Source: Hydractinia symbiolongicarpus
Lineage: Eukaryota > Cnidaria > Hydrozoa > Anthoathecata > Hydractiniidae
NCBI RefSeq assembly: GCF_029227915.1
Contig: NC_079880.1
Coordinates: forward strand, 8,000,001 to 8,064,000
Direction: 5' to 3'
Length of the DNA: 64,000 nucleotides
Below, in pieces: positions 49,713 to 60,380 of the stretch. Position numbers and translations under genes: made by a program. Below the pieces are notes generated by a model. The model ran no database searches, was not told the origin of the DNA, and worked only from the letters and a program-made list of their open reading frames with translations. Every line of letters begins with the position of its first letter. The stretch's first letter is position 1.

Positions 49713-50185
49713 GGGTAACAAGGCTGTCGAAAAGTATCCCCCGGCGCTTGGTGATGTGCCGGATCAATTCAAGACGCAAGACATGTGTACCAAGGCCGTT
49801 GAAAAGGATCCCAGGCTGTTCAAGTATGTGGCGGACAGGTTCAAAACGCAGGACATGTGTGATGGGGGTGTTGAAAAATATCCCCTGATGCTACCGCTTG
49901 TACCGGACCGGTTCAAGATCCCGACCCGTTGTTTCAAAACGCAAGACATGTGCAACAAAAGTTGTTGAAAAGGAGCCATGGCTGCTGAGGTATGTGGCGA
50001 ACCAGCTCAAGACGCAAGACATGTGTAGCAAAGTTGTTGAAAAAGATCACTGGCAACTCGGGCATGTGCCAGATAGGTTCAAAACGCAAGACATGTGTAG
50101 CAGGGCTGATGAAAAGAATCCACGCATGATCGAATATATATCGGATCGTTTCAAGACGCAGGACATGTGCAATAAAGCTATTTAA
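49713..50185 (+). pseudogene. 24-residue tandem-repeat protein (FKTQDMC repeats), broken
   Basis: The sequence encodes about seven copies of a 24-residue unit of the form KAVEKDPxxLxxVPDRFKTQDMC. The DNA anchors AAGACGCAAGACATGTG (and variants) start at 49,771, 49,843, 49,936, 50,009, 50,081 and 50,153, mostly 72 bp apart. The 93-bp interval contains a 21-bp duplication that repeats RFK..CFKTQDMC, and the 73-bp interval contains a frameshift at about 49,965. A stop at 50,183 ends the last unit, with KDPEVLKYV beyond it. The 5' end is missing at the satellite border. Helical repeats of this type occur in cnidarian and microbial proteins; I know no function. A binding scaffold is plausible. Confidence 0.7.
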
Positions 50186-50235
50186 AAGGATCCCGAGGTG
50201 CTCAAATATGTGTAAAGAGGCATGTATTATAGGTC

Positions 50236-50258
50236 ATCTTACATCATGGTTGTAAGAT
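50236..50258. terminator. 8-bp inverted repeat after the repeat-protein gene
   Basis: ATCTTACA and TGTAAGAT are separated by a 7-base loop. It lies between the end of the repeat-protein gene and the next start codon at 50,269. A hairpin role at a transcript end is a guess from position. Confidence 0.35.
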
Positions 50259-50268
50259 ACAATAATAA

Positions 50269-50469
50269 ATGTGCATTAACTACCAATATAGTTTTAAAAG
50301 TATGGTATTCATGACTTTACTGACTGGCATTGGTCTCTCTCTGCCACTTGTAGCCTTGGCATGCGTCCAAGAATCGGGGAAGGAGAAGTATAATAAGCAG
50401 AAGATTCAGGATCTATGGGAAACTCTTGATGACCTAGAAGATGATCGTCCTTGTAACTGTGATAAATAA
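50269..50469 (+). CDS. Small membrane or secreted protein, unknown
   Basis: An open frame of 66 codons starts at ATG 50,269; a second in-frame ATG at 50,302 would start directly before the hydrophobic stretch MTLLTGIGLSLPLVALACV. After this come a lysine-rich helix (KEKYNKQKIQDLWETLDDLE) and CNCDK. The hydrophobic stretch could be a signal peptide or anchor. The stop codon is followed immediately by the next ATG (TAAATG), so the two genes are tightly packed. No family recognised. Confidence 0.45.
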   Translation: MCINYQYSFKSMVFMTLLTGIGLSLPLVALACVQESGKEKYNKQKIQDLWETLDDLEDDRPCNCDK

Positions 50470-50673
50470 ATGGAACAATGTAATGACTGTGAGCGTATAT
50501 TGGATGCGTATGATAGATGCCCCTGTGGTCGGAGGTTCCTGGTAAAGGGTAAAATGCTGTGCTGGTACTGCTACTATGAATATATTACGTATAACGGAGG
50601 TGGTTGTGCATGCACAATGACATGTAATTCTCTGAATTCGTTCATATACATTAAACAGAATGCTACAATTTGA
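50470..50673 (+). CDS. Small cysteine-rich, zinc-ribbon-like protein
   Basis: The open frame of 67 codons begins at ATG 50,470, directly after the previous stop. Cysteine pairs are arranged as CNDC, CPC, CWYC and later CAC and C. The spacing CxxC-(10-11)-CxC-(14)-CxxC is consistent with metal binding (residues 4-38). No named family is evident. The next gene starts inside its last codons at 50,660. Confidence 0.5.
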   Translation: MEQCNDCERILDAYDRCPCGRRFLVKGKMLCWYCYYEYITYNGGGCACTMTCNSLNSFIYIKQNATI

Positions 50674-51209
50674 GAACGAGCTTGTCAATCCAAAACTATA
50701 CTACTCATTTGCCGCTACCTTCACAGACATTGACGATATCAATGTAGACTACCTGACGGTATCAGATCCCATACCTGCTAACGGAGGTAAGGTGAACGGT
50801 ACATTATAGGGTACCATACACGAGATCTTGTGGTTGCCTTGAGGGTAAAAACACCTAAAATCTGGTCCGCGCATGGGGTCACTCGGTACAACGTCAATGC
50901 AGTACCGGCAATGAGTCTCGATTTTGAAGAGTACCCCGATTGGGTTGTGAAATATCGTCAAATCTCGCTAAGGATTGAAGAGTTGATATCTGAGCAATTG
51001 ACGACGGGGCCCGTAAAAAGCGTTACGTGAACGCTAAACTCAAATATTACAAGGACGCGATCACGACCAAATTTACAACATACCGGTATCTTACGATGAA
51101 CCCTGCCAAGCCAGTGCAATTCTGGCTATTTCAAGAGTATATGTACAAGGTAAAAACTACTACCCTCAGGCACATATTACGGAATGCCGGTGCAAAAAAT
51201 GGCTGCTGA
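50660..51209 (+). pseudogene. Unassigned Polinton-associated protein (two frameshifts)
   Basis: The frame opens with MLQFENELVNPKLYYSFAA and YLTVSDPIPANGG, meeting a TAG at about 50,807. A neighbouring frame continues with RDLVVALRVKTPKIWSAHG, VTRYNVNAVPAMSLDFEEYP and LRIEELISEQL to a stop at 51,028. After a second shift in an A run (about 51,014) come KLKYYKDAITTKFTTYRYL and PVQFWLFQEYMYKVK, ending at 51,209. Total about 180 residues. The consistent composition across the breaks supports one decayed gene. No known domain recognised. Confidence 0.5.
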
Positions 51210-51227
51210 GTGAGGATTATAAAACCA

Positions 51228-51262
51228 TATATTTTATAGGTCTTGTAGAGCTATAAAATATA
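51228..51262. terminator. 12-bp inverted repeat between convergent genes
   Basis: TATATTTTATAG and CTATAAAATATA are perfect reverse complements separated by 11 bases. It lies between the end of a rightward gene (51,209) and the end of a leftward gene (51,327), the place for a shared transcript-end signal. Confidence 0.55.
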
Positions 51263-51326
51263 AAAAGGTTTATACTCAGGTGGGTTCTCTAGGTACCGCT
51301 TACATACTGCGCAGGTCGAACGTTTT

Positions 51327-51951
51327 TTAAATCTCATCCTGCATTTCTTTTCTGCCCTCATCCCGGCCTTTCGCAACCAGCTGGGTACGCTCCTGTTCGT
51401 TGATGCTGTTCACGACACGGTTAAACCGCTGCCGCATTTGTTCTTTCAGTAGCATATACCTCTCCTTTTCCCTACTGATCAGACTATACTCGCAGTCGCT
51501 GATAATACCGTTCTCCATAGCTTTTGAAATAAGATCGATAATGGAGTTTAATTTAGCCTTCGCGAGCAGCCTGATACCTTCATGCTTTTTGCTCTTAACA
51601 CCGAGTCTTTTTGAGGCATTTCTAAGGCCCGCCTGACCAATCCCGGCCGCAATAGTGAGCCCCCCCCAAGAGTAATAGCCATGGGGGCCCCTAGGCCCGA
51701 GGCTTTAGCCCCAATGCCAATCCCCAACGTAATCACGCTCACACCAAGCAGACCGTGGTCGCAAAAGCGCACCCACGTGACATGCATCTTAAATTTTTTT
51801 GCAAGCTTGTCCCGCTCTTTTATTTCATTCCGGAGATACTTTTCAATATTATCGATCTTTTGAGCCTATAGATTTGGCTCTCCTCCTGCATATCGGCGCT
51901 TTGCGCAGGCGCACTAGGCAAGCTTGGGTAATGTTTGCTGTTATCGCTCAT
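51327..51951 (-). pseudogene. Polinton membrane protein with glycine-rich hydrophobic core (two frameshifts)
   Basis: Start ATG at 51,951 follows two stop codons of the upstream gene (TAATAAATG). The first part ends in a frame change near 51,867. Then come KIDNIEKYLRNEIKERDKLA, the hydrophobic, glycine-rich LLGVSVITLGIGIGAKASG and GAPMAITLGGGSLL. A second shift near 51,630 leads to a helical tail with IIDLISKAMENGIISDCEY, EKERYMLLKEQMRQRF and LVAKGRDEGRKEMQDE, ending at 51,327. Proteins with this helix, hydrophobic core and helix layout recur in cnidarian Polintons. Function unknown; membrane insertion or minor virion component are possibilities. Confidence 0.68.
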
Positions 51952-51954
51952 TTA

Positions 51955-52600
51955 TTATTCTATCAGAATGCACATGGTTATATTGAAGAACGTCACATTT
52001 TTATCATTGTGGAAGACGTCTGTTAGCATAAACTCTAGACGGTCCGTAGAGTTTTTTAGTGGAAAGTAAACAGGGGTAACAAAACTCCAGGTTAACATGT
52101 CTCCCCAAGCGTTCAATTCTTTGGTGGGAAGTAGGGCCAGAACCTTGGATTTCTTGCCATCCAAAAGGCAGTTGTCTTCATTCAATTGTGGACAAGTAAG
52201 TCTCAATCTCTGGTATGTATCGGTCCTGTATAAGGCATCATAATCACCCTTCATATAATACTTTTTGCGGGGTCATAGGGTAGGCCTAGGAGCGCCTGAA
52301 ATGGTCAATGAATCACCACCGAGTACCCGTCAGTGACACGGAGCCTACAGTAGCCATTTTTCAGTACGAAGAGTTTAATCTTGTCCTCTGCCTGGCTGTT
52401 GACAATAGCCGCAATGTCCTCGATCATATACAAACCATTCATAATCTCGATACGAGTCACCCTCTCATCAGGTGTCACTTTGCTGATCGTAGTATCATTG
52501 TCGTTGTATAGGTTCAACCATCCGGGCCGGATACTTGTCGATTTCAAGGCTATACGAGTGTCTTGCCCAAGGTAGTCCTCGAATATAGTAGGCTTTTAAA
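51955..52600 (-). pseudogene. Penton-like minor capsid protein (broken)
   Basis: Read leftward from about 52,600: PTIFEDYLGQDTRIALKST, RPGWLNLYNDNDTTISKV, NGLYMIEDIAAIVNSQAED and KNGYCRLRVTDGYSVVIH. A TGA at 52,305 is followed in frame by FQALLGLPYDPAKS. A shift in an A run near 52,263 leads to MKGDYDALYRTDTYQRLRL, LDGKKSKVLALLP and the C-terminal DRLEFMLTDVFHNDKNVTFF. The pattern of a 'GxYxIxDIxxxIN' helix, an 'LLG' landmark and a C-terminal strand pair resembles the single jelly-roll minor (penton) capsid proteins of Polinton-like viruses. About 215 residues. The membrane gene follows 3 bp after its double stop. Confidence 0.62.
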
Positions 52601-52603
52601 TTC

Positions 52604-53085
52604 CACGCCTATTACCACATGCGTCGTATTCTGGCAAGAATGAAGGCACCCATGCCTTGCGATGATGGCTTCTCACAGTATAAAAATCCATACTCGAGCT
52701 CCGGGCATGCACGGGTATGCCGCGAGTACGGTGCAGATTCTAATGCCCTGTATCAATTCAAGGCAGTCATGTCGTCATTGACGGATAGTAGATGGTGGCC
52801 GTAGGTTGATGTGGATTGGGCCAAATTTATCATGCCAACAAGCCAAGGCGTAACGTCGGAAGGTCAGACCAAGCTAAGCGAGAGTATCCGGGTTTAGGTG
52901 GTTCTATTGCTGAGGTCCCAGGCAGGTGCCAAAGCATCCCTTCTAGGGACCGGTGCGGAAAACTACACAGCAAGGCAAATTCTAGTACAGAAATTTGAAG
53001 CTATGGTAGAAGGTCAGGAAAATGTAAGCCATGACATCACCGAATTCCAAAAAGTACTGCAGTATGCCCGCACCCCAGTGAACCT
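52604..53085 (+). pseudogene. Unassigned conserved Polinton protein, copy C (3' truncated)
   Basis: The frame contains MRRILARMKAPMPCDDGFSQ, YKNPYSSSGHARVCREYGAD and LYQFKAVMSSLTDSRWW. A TAG at 52,802 is followed by WAKFIMPTSQGVTSEGQTKL, a second TAG at 52,894, then AGAKASLLGTG and ITEFQKVLQYARTPVN, where satellite replaces the gene at about 53,086. The middle and end align with fragment A at 32,280-32,760 (NPF..Q, SPGITRIG, FKNVLRYAR). A probable start is ATG 52,619 or slightly upstream. It diverges from the penton-like gene. Function unknown; association with capsid genes suggests a virion role. Confidence 0.7.
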
Positions 53086-53730
53086 ATCAGTTCGTTTGCG
53101 TTACAACAGTTGCGTCACATATTCGTACCAATATGTATTTAGCGATAGTTTTCTGATATTACTAAGTTCCGTAGCTCTAATAAAAAATTAAGATGAGTAA
53201 ATACTTTTTTACTGTAGTACCGAACTTAGCCGTTAGGGGTCTCTGAAGAAGTAAAGACAGTTCCAAAACTACGTTTCATTGACTTTCTAACGGTACCAGT
53301 CCGTTTGCGCAACAACAGTTGCGTCTCATATTCGTACCAACATGTACTAAGCGATAATTTTCGGATATTACTTGGTTCCATCGCTTTACACGGTAAAAAA
53401 TTTAACCGTGGGACCTGAGTGAACTGAGTTTGGATTTTGGCGCAATACTTGTGATAAATGAGACATTTGCACTGCGAGAATTAACATTTTCCCAATTTGG
53501 AGCGACTACTGAAACTCCCCAGCGAGACTGGACTTTATGCTAGCGCTCTAATAAAAAAATAAGATGAGTAAACCCTTTTTTACTGTAGTACGGAACTTAG
53601 CCCTTAGCGCGCGCTGAAGAAGTAAAGATGGTTTCAAGAACTACATTTCATTGACTTTCTAATCCTATTAGTCCGTTTGTGTGACTTTGGCGTAACACCT
53701 GTGATAAATAAGACATCCGCACTGCCAGAA
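53086..53730. repeat. Diverged 372-bp satellite, about 1.8 monomers
   Basis: It begins with TTGCGTTACAACAGTTGCG directly after the broken Polinton gene and contains the landmarks GTCTCATATTCGTACC and CTGCGAGAATTAACATT. Divergence from the main array is high. Two units share TAAAAAAT(T)AAGATGAGTAAA. The right border is the (ATT)n run at 53,731. Confidence 0.9.
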
Positions 53731-54761
<1,031 letters not shown>

Positions 54762-57055
54762 GAGTTTCCAACACTACATAGTATTGATATTCTAACAGTA
54801 CCAGTCCGTTTGCGTTACAACATCTGCGTCACACATTCGTACCAACATGTATTTAACAATATTTTTCTGATATTACTAGGTTCTATAGATTTTAACGGTG
54901 AAACCATTGACCGTGGGACCCGAGTGAAATGATTTTGGACTTTGGCGTATTATCTGTGATATTTGAGATCGCTGCATTGCAAGAATTAATATTCTTTCGA
55001 ATTTGGAATAACTGCTGTAACTCTCCCTGCGAGACTGAGCCCTGTGATAGCGCTTTTTTCAAAAATGTGAAGGAATAAGTTATTTTTTACCGTAATCCCA
55101 ATGCTTGTCGTTAGCACGCGCTGAAGAAGTAAAACCGGTTTTGAAAAATACATTTAATTGACTTTCTAACGGTATCAACACGTTTGCGTTACAACAGCTG
55201 CGTCACATATTCGTACCAACATGTATTTAGCGACTTCTTTCTCATATTACTAGGTTCCATCGCTTTTAACGGTAAAACGATTGCTCGTCGGACCCGAGTG
55301 AAATAATTTTGGAGTTTGGCGTAATACCTATGATAAATGTCACATTTTCACTGCGAGAATTAACATTCTTCCCAAGTGGGAATGGTTGCTGGGACTCCCC
55401 CAGCTAAACTGGGCCATGTGCTAACGCGTTTTTTAAAAATGAGAAGGAATAAGTTATTTTTACCGTAATACCAATGTTAGCCGTTAGCGCGCCCTGAAGA
55501 AGTGAAGCCAGTTTCGCAAAAAACATTTTATTGACTTTCTTACGGTATCAATCTGGTTGCGTTACAACAGTTGCGTCACGTATTCATACCAACATGTATT
55601 AAGCGATAATCTTCTGATTTTACTAGGTCCATCGACTTTAACGGTGAAACGATTGACCGTGGGACCCGAGTGAAATGATTTTGGACTTTTGCGTAATACT
55701 TGTGATAAATGAGACAGCTGCATTCCGAGAATTAACAATCTTTCCAATTTGGAAGAACGCTGGAACTCCCCAGCGAGACTGGCGCCTGTGCTAACGTTTT
55801 ATATCAAAATTAAGATAAATAAGTTAATTTTAACTGTAATACCACTGCTAGTCATTAACGCGAGTTGAAGAAGTAAAGACAGTTTCTAAAACTACATTTC
55901 ATTGATTTTCTAACGGTACCCGTAAATTTCCGTGAACAGAGTTGCGTCAAATATTCATACCAACATGCATTTAGCGATATGTTTCTGATATTACTAGGTT
56001 CCATCGCTTTTAACGGTGAAATGATTGATGGTGGGACCTGAGTGAAATGATTTTGGATTTTCGCTTATTACCTGTGATTAATGAAAAATTTTCACTGCGA
56101 GAATTAATTAATTAAGATGAACAAGTCATTTTTACTGGAGTACCAATCCTGTCCGTTAGCACGCACTGAAGAAGCGAAGACAGTTTTCAAAACTACATTT
56201 CATTGACTTTGTAACGTTACCAATCCGCTGCATTACAACAGTTACGTCACATATTCTTACCAACATGTATTTAGCGATAATTTTCTGATATTACTAGGTT
56301 CCATCGATTTTAACGGTGAAACGATTGACCGTGGGACTTAAGTGAACTAATTTTGGATTTTGGTCGAATAAATGTGATAAATGCTACATTTGGATTGCAA
56401 AGATTAACATTCTTCTAAATTTCGCATGACTGCTGTAACTCCACAGTTGAACCGGGCTCTGGGCTAGCGCTTTATTAAAAGATTAAGGTGAATCGGCCAT
56501 ATTTTACTGGAATACCAATGCTAGCTATTAGAGCGCGCTAAAGAAGTGAAGCAAGTTTCCAAAACTGCATTTCATTGAATTTCTAATTCTACCAATCGGT
56601 TTACGTTACAACAGTTGCGTCACATATTCGAACGAACATGTATTTAGTGATGTTTTTCTGAAGTTGGCTCTGGGATACCGCTTTATTAAAAAATTAAGAT
56701 GAATAAGTCATTTTTTCCTCTAGTACCAGTCGTAGCCGTTATAGAGCGCTGAAGAAGTGAATACAGTTTCCAAAACTACATTTCATTGACCTTCTAACGG
56801 TACCAAAACGCTTGCGTTACAACAGTTGCGTCACATAATCGTAGCAACAATGCTCGTTGAACCCGAGTGAAATGGCCCTGTGTTAGTGCTTTATTTAAAA
56901 ATAGGATGAATAAGTAATTTTTTACTGGAATGCCAATGGTAGCTTTTAGCGTGCGCTAAAAAAGTGAATACAGTTTCCAAATCTACATTTCATTGAACTT
57001 CTAATGCGTTGCGTTAGGGTTTGCGTTACAACAGTTGCGACACGTATTCGGGTGC
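54762..57055. repeat. Diverged 372-bp satellite, about six monomers, edge of the array
   Basis: Landmarks GCGTCACATATTCGTACCAA, GGTTCCATCGCTTTTAACGG and CGTGGGACCCGAGTGAAATG recur with spacings near 370 bp up to about 56,300. After that, monomers are shortened by deletions (56,640-56,880) and the last recognisable piece ends near 57,055. Monomers differ from each other much more than those in 1-32,215, as expected at the edge of an array that is no longer homogenised. Confidence 0.92.
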
Positions 57056-59268
57056 CCTAATTTCACTGTAAAAAAGGAAGGTACCCCTGCTTATATTCGT
57101 CGTAAACTCAAAATAAATAAAATACCCCGGATTAAACTTACTGACAGAGCGTTTAACAAAATGGGTTATTAGCCATAAAAATACCCCAGGTTAAACTCAC
57201 TGACAGAGCGTTTAACAAAATGGGTTATTCGCCATAGTTATCATTAGACCCTCTAGTTTTTCCAAATTGCTCCCACTTTTCTCCGGAGCCTAAAGTCAGT
57301 TTATTCTCCAGAAAGATACGCGGATTCCTTTATAGTTTCCAGACTCTTTAGTTTTTACACACGGAAACCAAAGGTAAGCAGAATCCGGTACATCCTGAGG
57401 CCAGTGAGGGTAGATGCAAACAAGGAATACGGTGGTGTGTCTGCATGCACGATTCTGGCATAAGTTCGTTAATTACTCGTTCCTTAACGTAATCACCGAT
57501 AAAGTGCATTTTTCAATCTTTTTGTAACTGCTACAGAGCATATCAAATTATCCAGATTAGTCGTTAACCTTTAAACGACGGCCGGCTTTTAAAAATACCC
57601 TTTCAGTAAGCAAGTAATCGATCTTTCCACAGTTGAGATGCAATTGGTGATTGTTTACACGAGCTGCCTGATTATGCCCGAATATGCGCCACCCCGAAAA
57701 TTAGATTGAGCAGGTGGCACGAGACAAATAAGACAAAAAAAATCACACCGATCGATATCCTAAGTAGCCCCATGGAGTTAACTAGAGGGGCGAAAACCGA
57801 GAAATACGGAACCCATTGTAATGTTCTGGTACAGAGCAACCATAGATTCCTACAAATTTGGCAACATGAAATTTAATAAACCAACATGTAAGTCACAATA
57901 ACCTAATGCTTCTCTGTCGTCTGACCATAGGCCACAGAAAATGTTTAAATAAAACGGTTAAAATTATTTTTGTTAGTTAAGCTTACTTGTGAGAGAAATT
58001 GAGAAAGTGCCAATGACCTCGAATTGTTTGAAGATACTGGTAATGTTTACATTATAACGGTTGGTTGACATCTATAGATTTATAGGATGTGTAGTTGTAG
58101 ACCAGTTACAAGGCTCGATTCTCGGTAATAACAAATCCCAGTTATTCGCGGCCTTAACATGACGACGGAGAAAACATGCTGTCAAGGTTATCTTGGTTTG
58201 AAAACGATGCCAGGTTTATAGGTTCCTTTTTTACATTTTTCTAAGTACTTTGTTTCTATAGGATTATTTATTTTCTGTGTGTTTTCTCACATGTTTATGG
58301 AATAATTTCATACCGATTTATAGCCTTGTATAATTTTTAACAAACTAATTAGCTTTAGTTATTCCTATTTTTTTGTATTTGGGGTTGTGGTTATGTAGGT
58401 TTGAAAAAAAGACATTGTGCTTATATGGATGCGCACACGGCATACATGTACTAAACGCTCAGCGCATTGTTACCGACGCTGTTTTCTATGCTTCTATTTA
58501 ACCGAATTTGCAATACAGGAAATATGATAATATTGTGTGTGCTACTCGATTTACGCCATAATGCTTACCTGTACTAAAGTGCTCTACCTGAATGCGTGAC
58601 ACAGTTCCCATTTAGGTCCCACAGTTACTTGTGATTTGAACCAGCGTCTTTACCGCCAGGTCCCGGACACTAACAGTTTTTTACAACGGTAACAATATGA
58701 TTTACGACGAAAGTCCGCCGAAGTTTACGACCTGAAATAAACTATTTTCTTTCTTCAGACTATGTAGAACGTCAACCTGGCTATCCCTTCCCGCGCGCAT
58801 TTCTACCTCTCTGAAGGCTATCTACAGGAGAAAAATAAGCTAATAAAATAATGTTTGTTTTTATCTGTGAACAACCGGCCGCTTAATGTAGAATATATGG
58901 GGGAGTATGATAGTGTTTATATTTAACCGGCGGATTGTTGTCCGTTATAATGTATATGGTAATTGATGCCACTTTACATGTGTGTATTTATACACACCAA
59001 AATCTCTGTCAGATTGTGGTATGTGTTTGATTCCGCTATTGATTCCGCTATACATAAATGTATTAGCAGTGGCAGGGCCAGTAGAACATGATTGGGTTTA
59101 TTACGGCGTCGCGATAAAGTCCCTCTTGCCTGTACATATAGAATAGTTTAGATTAACTAAAAGCCCAAAAAAAGACTTCCGCAGTTGTTACCTTTGGGAA
59201 GGGAGCAATAGTTAGCAATAAAATTCTTATGGACTCCGCGCAAAAGATCAGACCATTTTCAGAATTGT
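57056..59268. other. Anonymous stretch, no gene recognised
   Basis: No reading frame above background, no RNA gene and no similarity to the rest of the window was found. A 59-bp direct duplication lies at 57,121-57,238. A short hairpin, GTGTGTA-TTTA-TACACAC, is at about 58,980-58,997, and GATTCCGCTATT is repeated near 59,030-59,045. It may be host intergenic or intronic DNA. Confidence 0.5.
57121..57238. repeat. 59-bp direct tandem duplication
   Basis: Two copies beginning AATACCCC at 57,121 and 57,180 share CTGACAGAGCGTTTAACAAA and ATGGGTTATT. They differ at a few positions only. Confidence 0.9.
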
Positions 59269-59399
59269 TTAAGTGAAAGGTGCCCCATGGTCAACTAAAA
59301 TATAGCCAGTAGTAATAAGTCGAACAACGTAAAATGCAAGTTTTATAGTGTCGTATACCCCTAATTTCTGTATATAAACGAAATATATAACTCTAGAAT

Positions 59400-60380
59400 A
59401 CGGGTGGAACGAATGAACAAACGAATAAACGAACAAAACGAATGGACGAACAAATGAATAAACGAGTGAATAAACGAATGAAGGAATAAACGAATGAACG
59501 AATATACGAATAAATGACGGGTTGAACGAATGAACAAACGAATGGACGAACAAATGAATATCCGAGTGAATAAACGAATGAATAAACGAATGAAGGAATA
59601 AACTAATGAACGAAAAACGAATGAACGAATATACGAATAAATGACGGTTTGAACCAATGAACAAACGAATGGACGAACAAATGAATATACGAGTGAATAA
59701 ACGAATGAATAAACGAATGAAGGAATAAACTAATGAACGAAAAAACGAATGAACGAATATACGAATAAATGACGGTTTGAACCAATGAACAAACGAATGG
59801 ACAAACAAATCAATAAACGAATCAATAAAAGAATAAATAAACGAATAAACGAATCAATAAAAGAATAAATAAACGAATAAACGAACGATTAACCAATGAA
59901 GGAATAAACGAATGAACGAACGATTAACCAATGAAGGAATAAACGAATGAACGAACGAATAACCAATGAAGGAATAAACGAACGAATGCACGAATAAACG
60001 AACGAATAAACGAATGACTGAATAGCCGAGTAAATAGCCGAGTAAATAGCCGAGTAAATAGCCGAGTAAATAGCCGAGTAAATAGCCGAGTGAATAGCCG
60101 AGTGAATAGCCGAGTGAATAGCCGAGTGAATAGCCGAGTGAATAGCCGACCGACCGACCGACCGACCGACCGACCGACCGACCGACCGACCGACCGACCG
60201 ACCGACCGACCGAATAAACGAATAAACGAATAAACGAGTTAAGTGAAAAAATAAACGAATATACGAATAAATGAGCGAATGAATAAACAAGTGAATAAAT
60301 GAGTGTATAAACGAATGAATAAACGAATGAATAAACGAATGAATAAACGAGGGACAAAGGAATGAATGAAGGAACGATTA
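59400..60380. repeat. Complex simple-repeat locus (CGAATGAA, AATAGCCGAGTA and CCGA units)
   Basis: Three registers follow one another. From 59,400 to about 60,020 variable 4- and 8-mers (AACGAATG, AATAAACG) predominate, with a ~127-bp higher unit starting at 59,509, 59,636 and 59,764. From 60,021 to 60,148 there are about 10.7 copies of AATAGCCGAGTA/GA. From 60,145 to 60,213 there are about 17 copies of CCGA. After that, AACGAATA-type units return to about 60,380. Long minus-strand reading frames here (rich in Phe, Ser, Tyr, Arg, His) are by-products of a period compatible with three and are not proposed as genes. Confidence 0.92.

Larger units (their letters stand above)
49713..53085. mobile_element. 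Polinton fragment C, decayed
   Basis: About 3.4 kb between blocks of diverged satellite hold a compact cluster of virus-like genes: rightward repeat protein and small genes, then leftward membrane and penton-like proteins, then the rightward 5' part of the gene that opens fragment A. None of the A/B core enzymes are present. The shared unassigned gene is the main evidence that this is the other arm of a Polinton. Both borders cut through genes or run directly into satellite. Confidence 0.78.
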
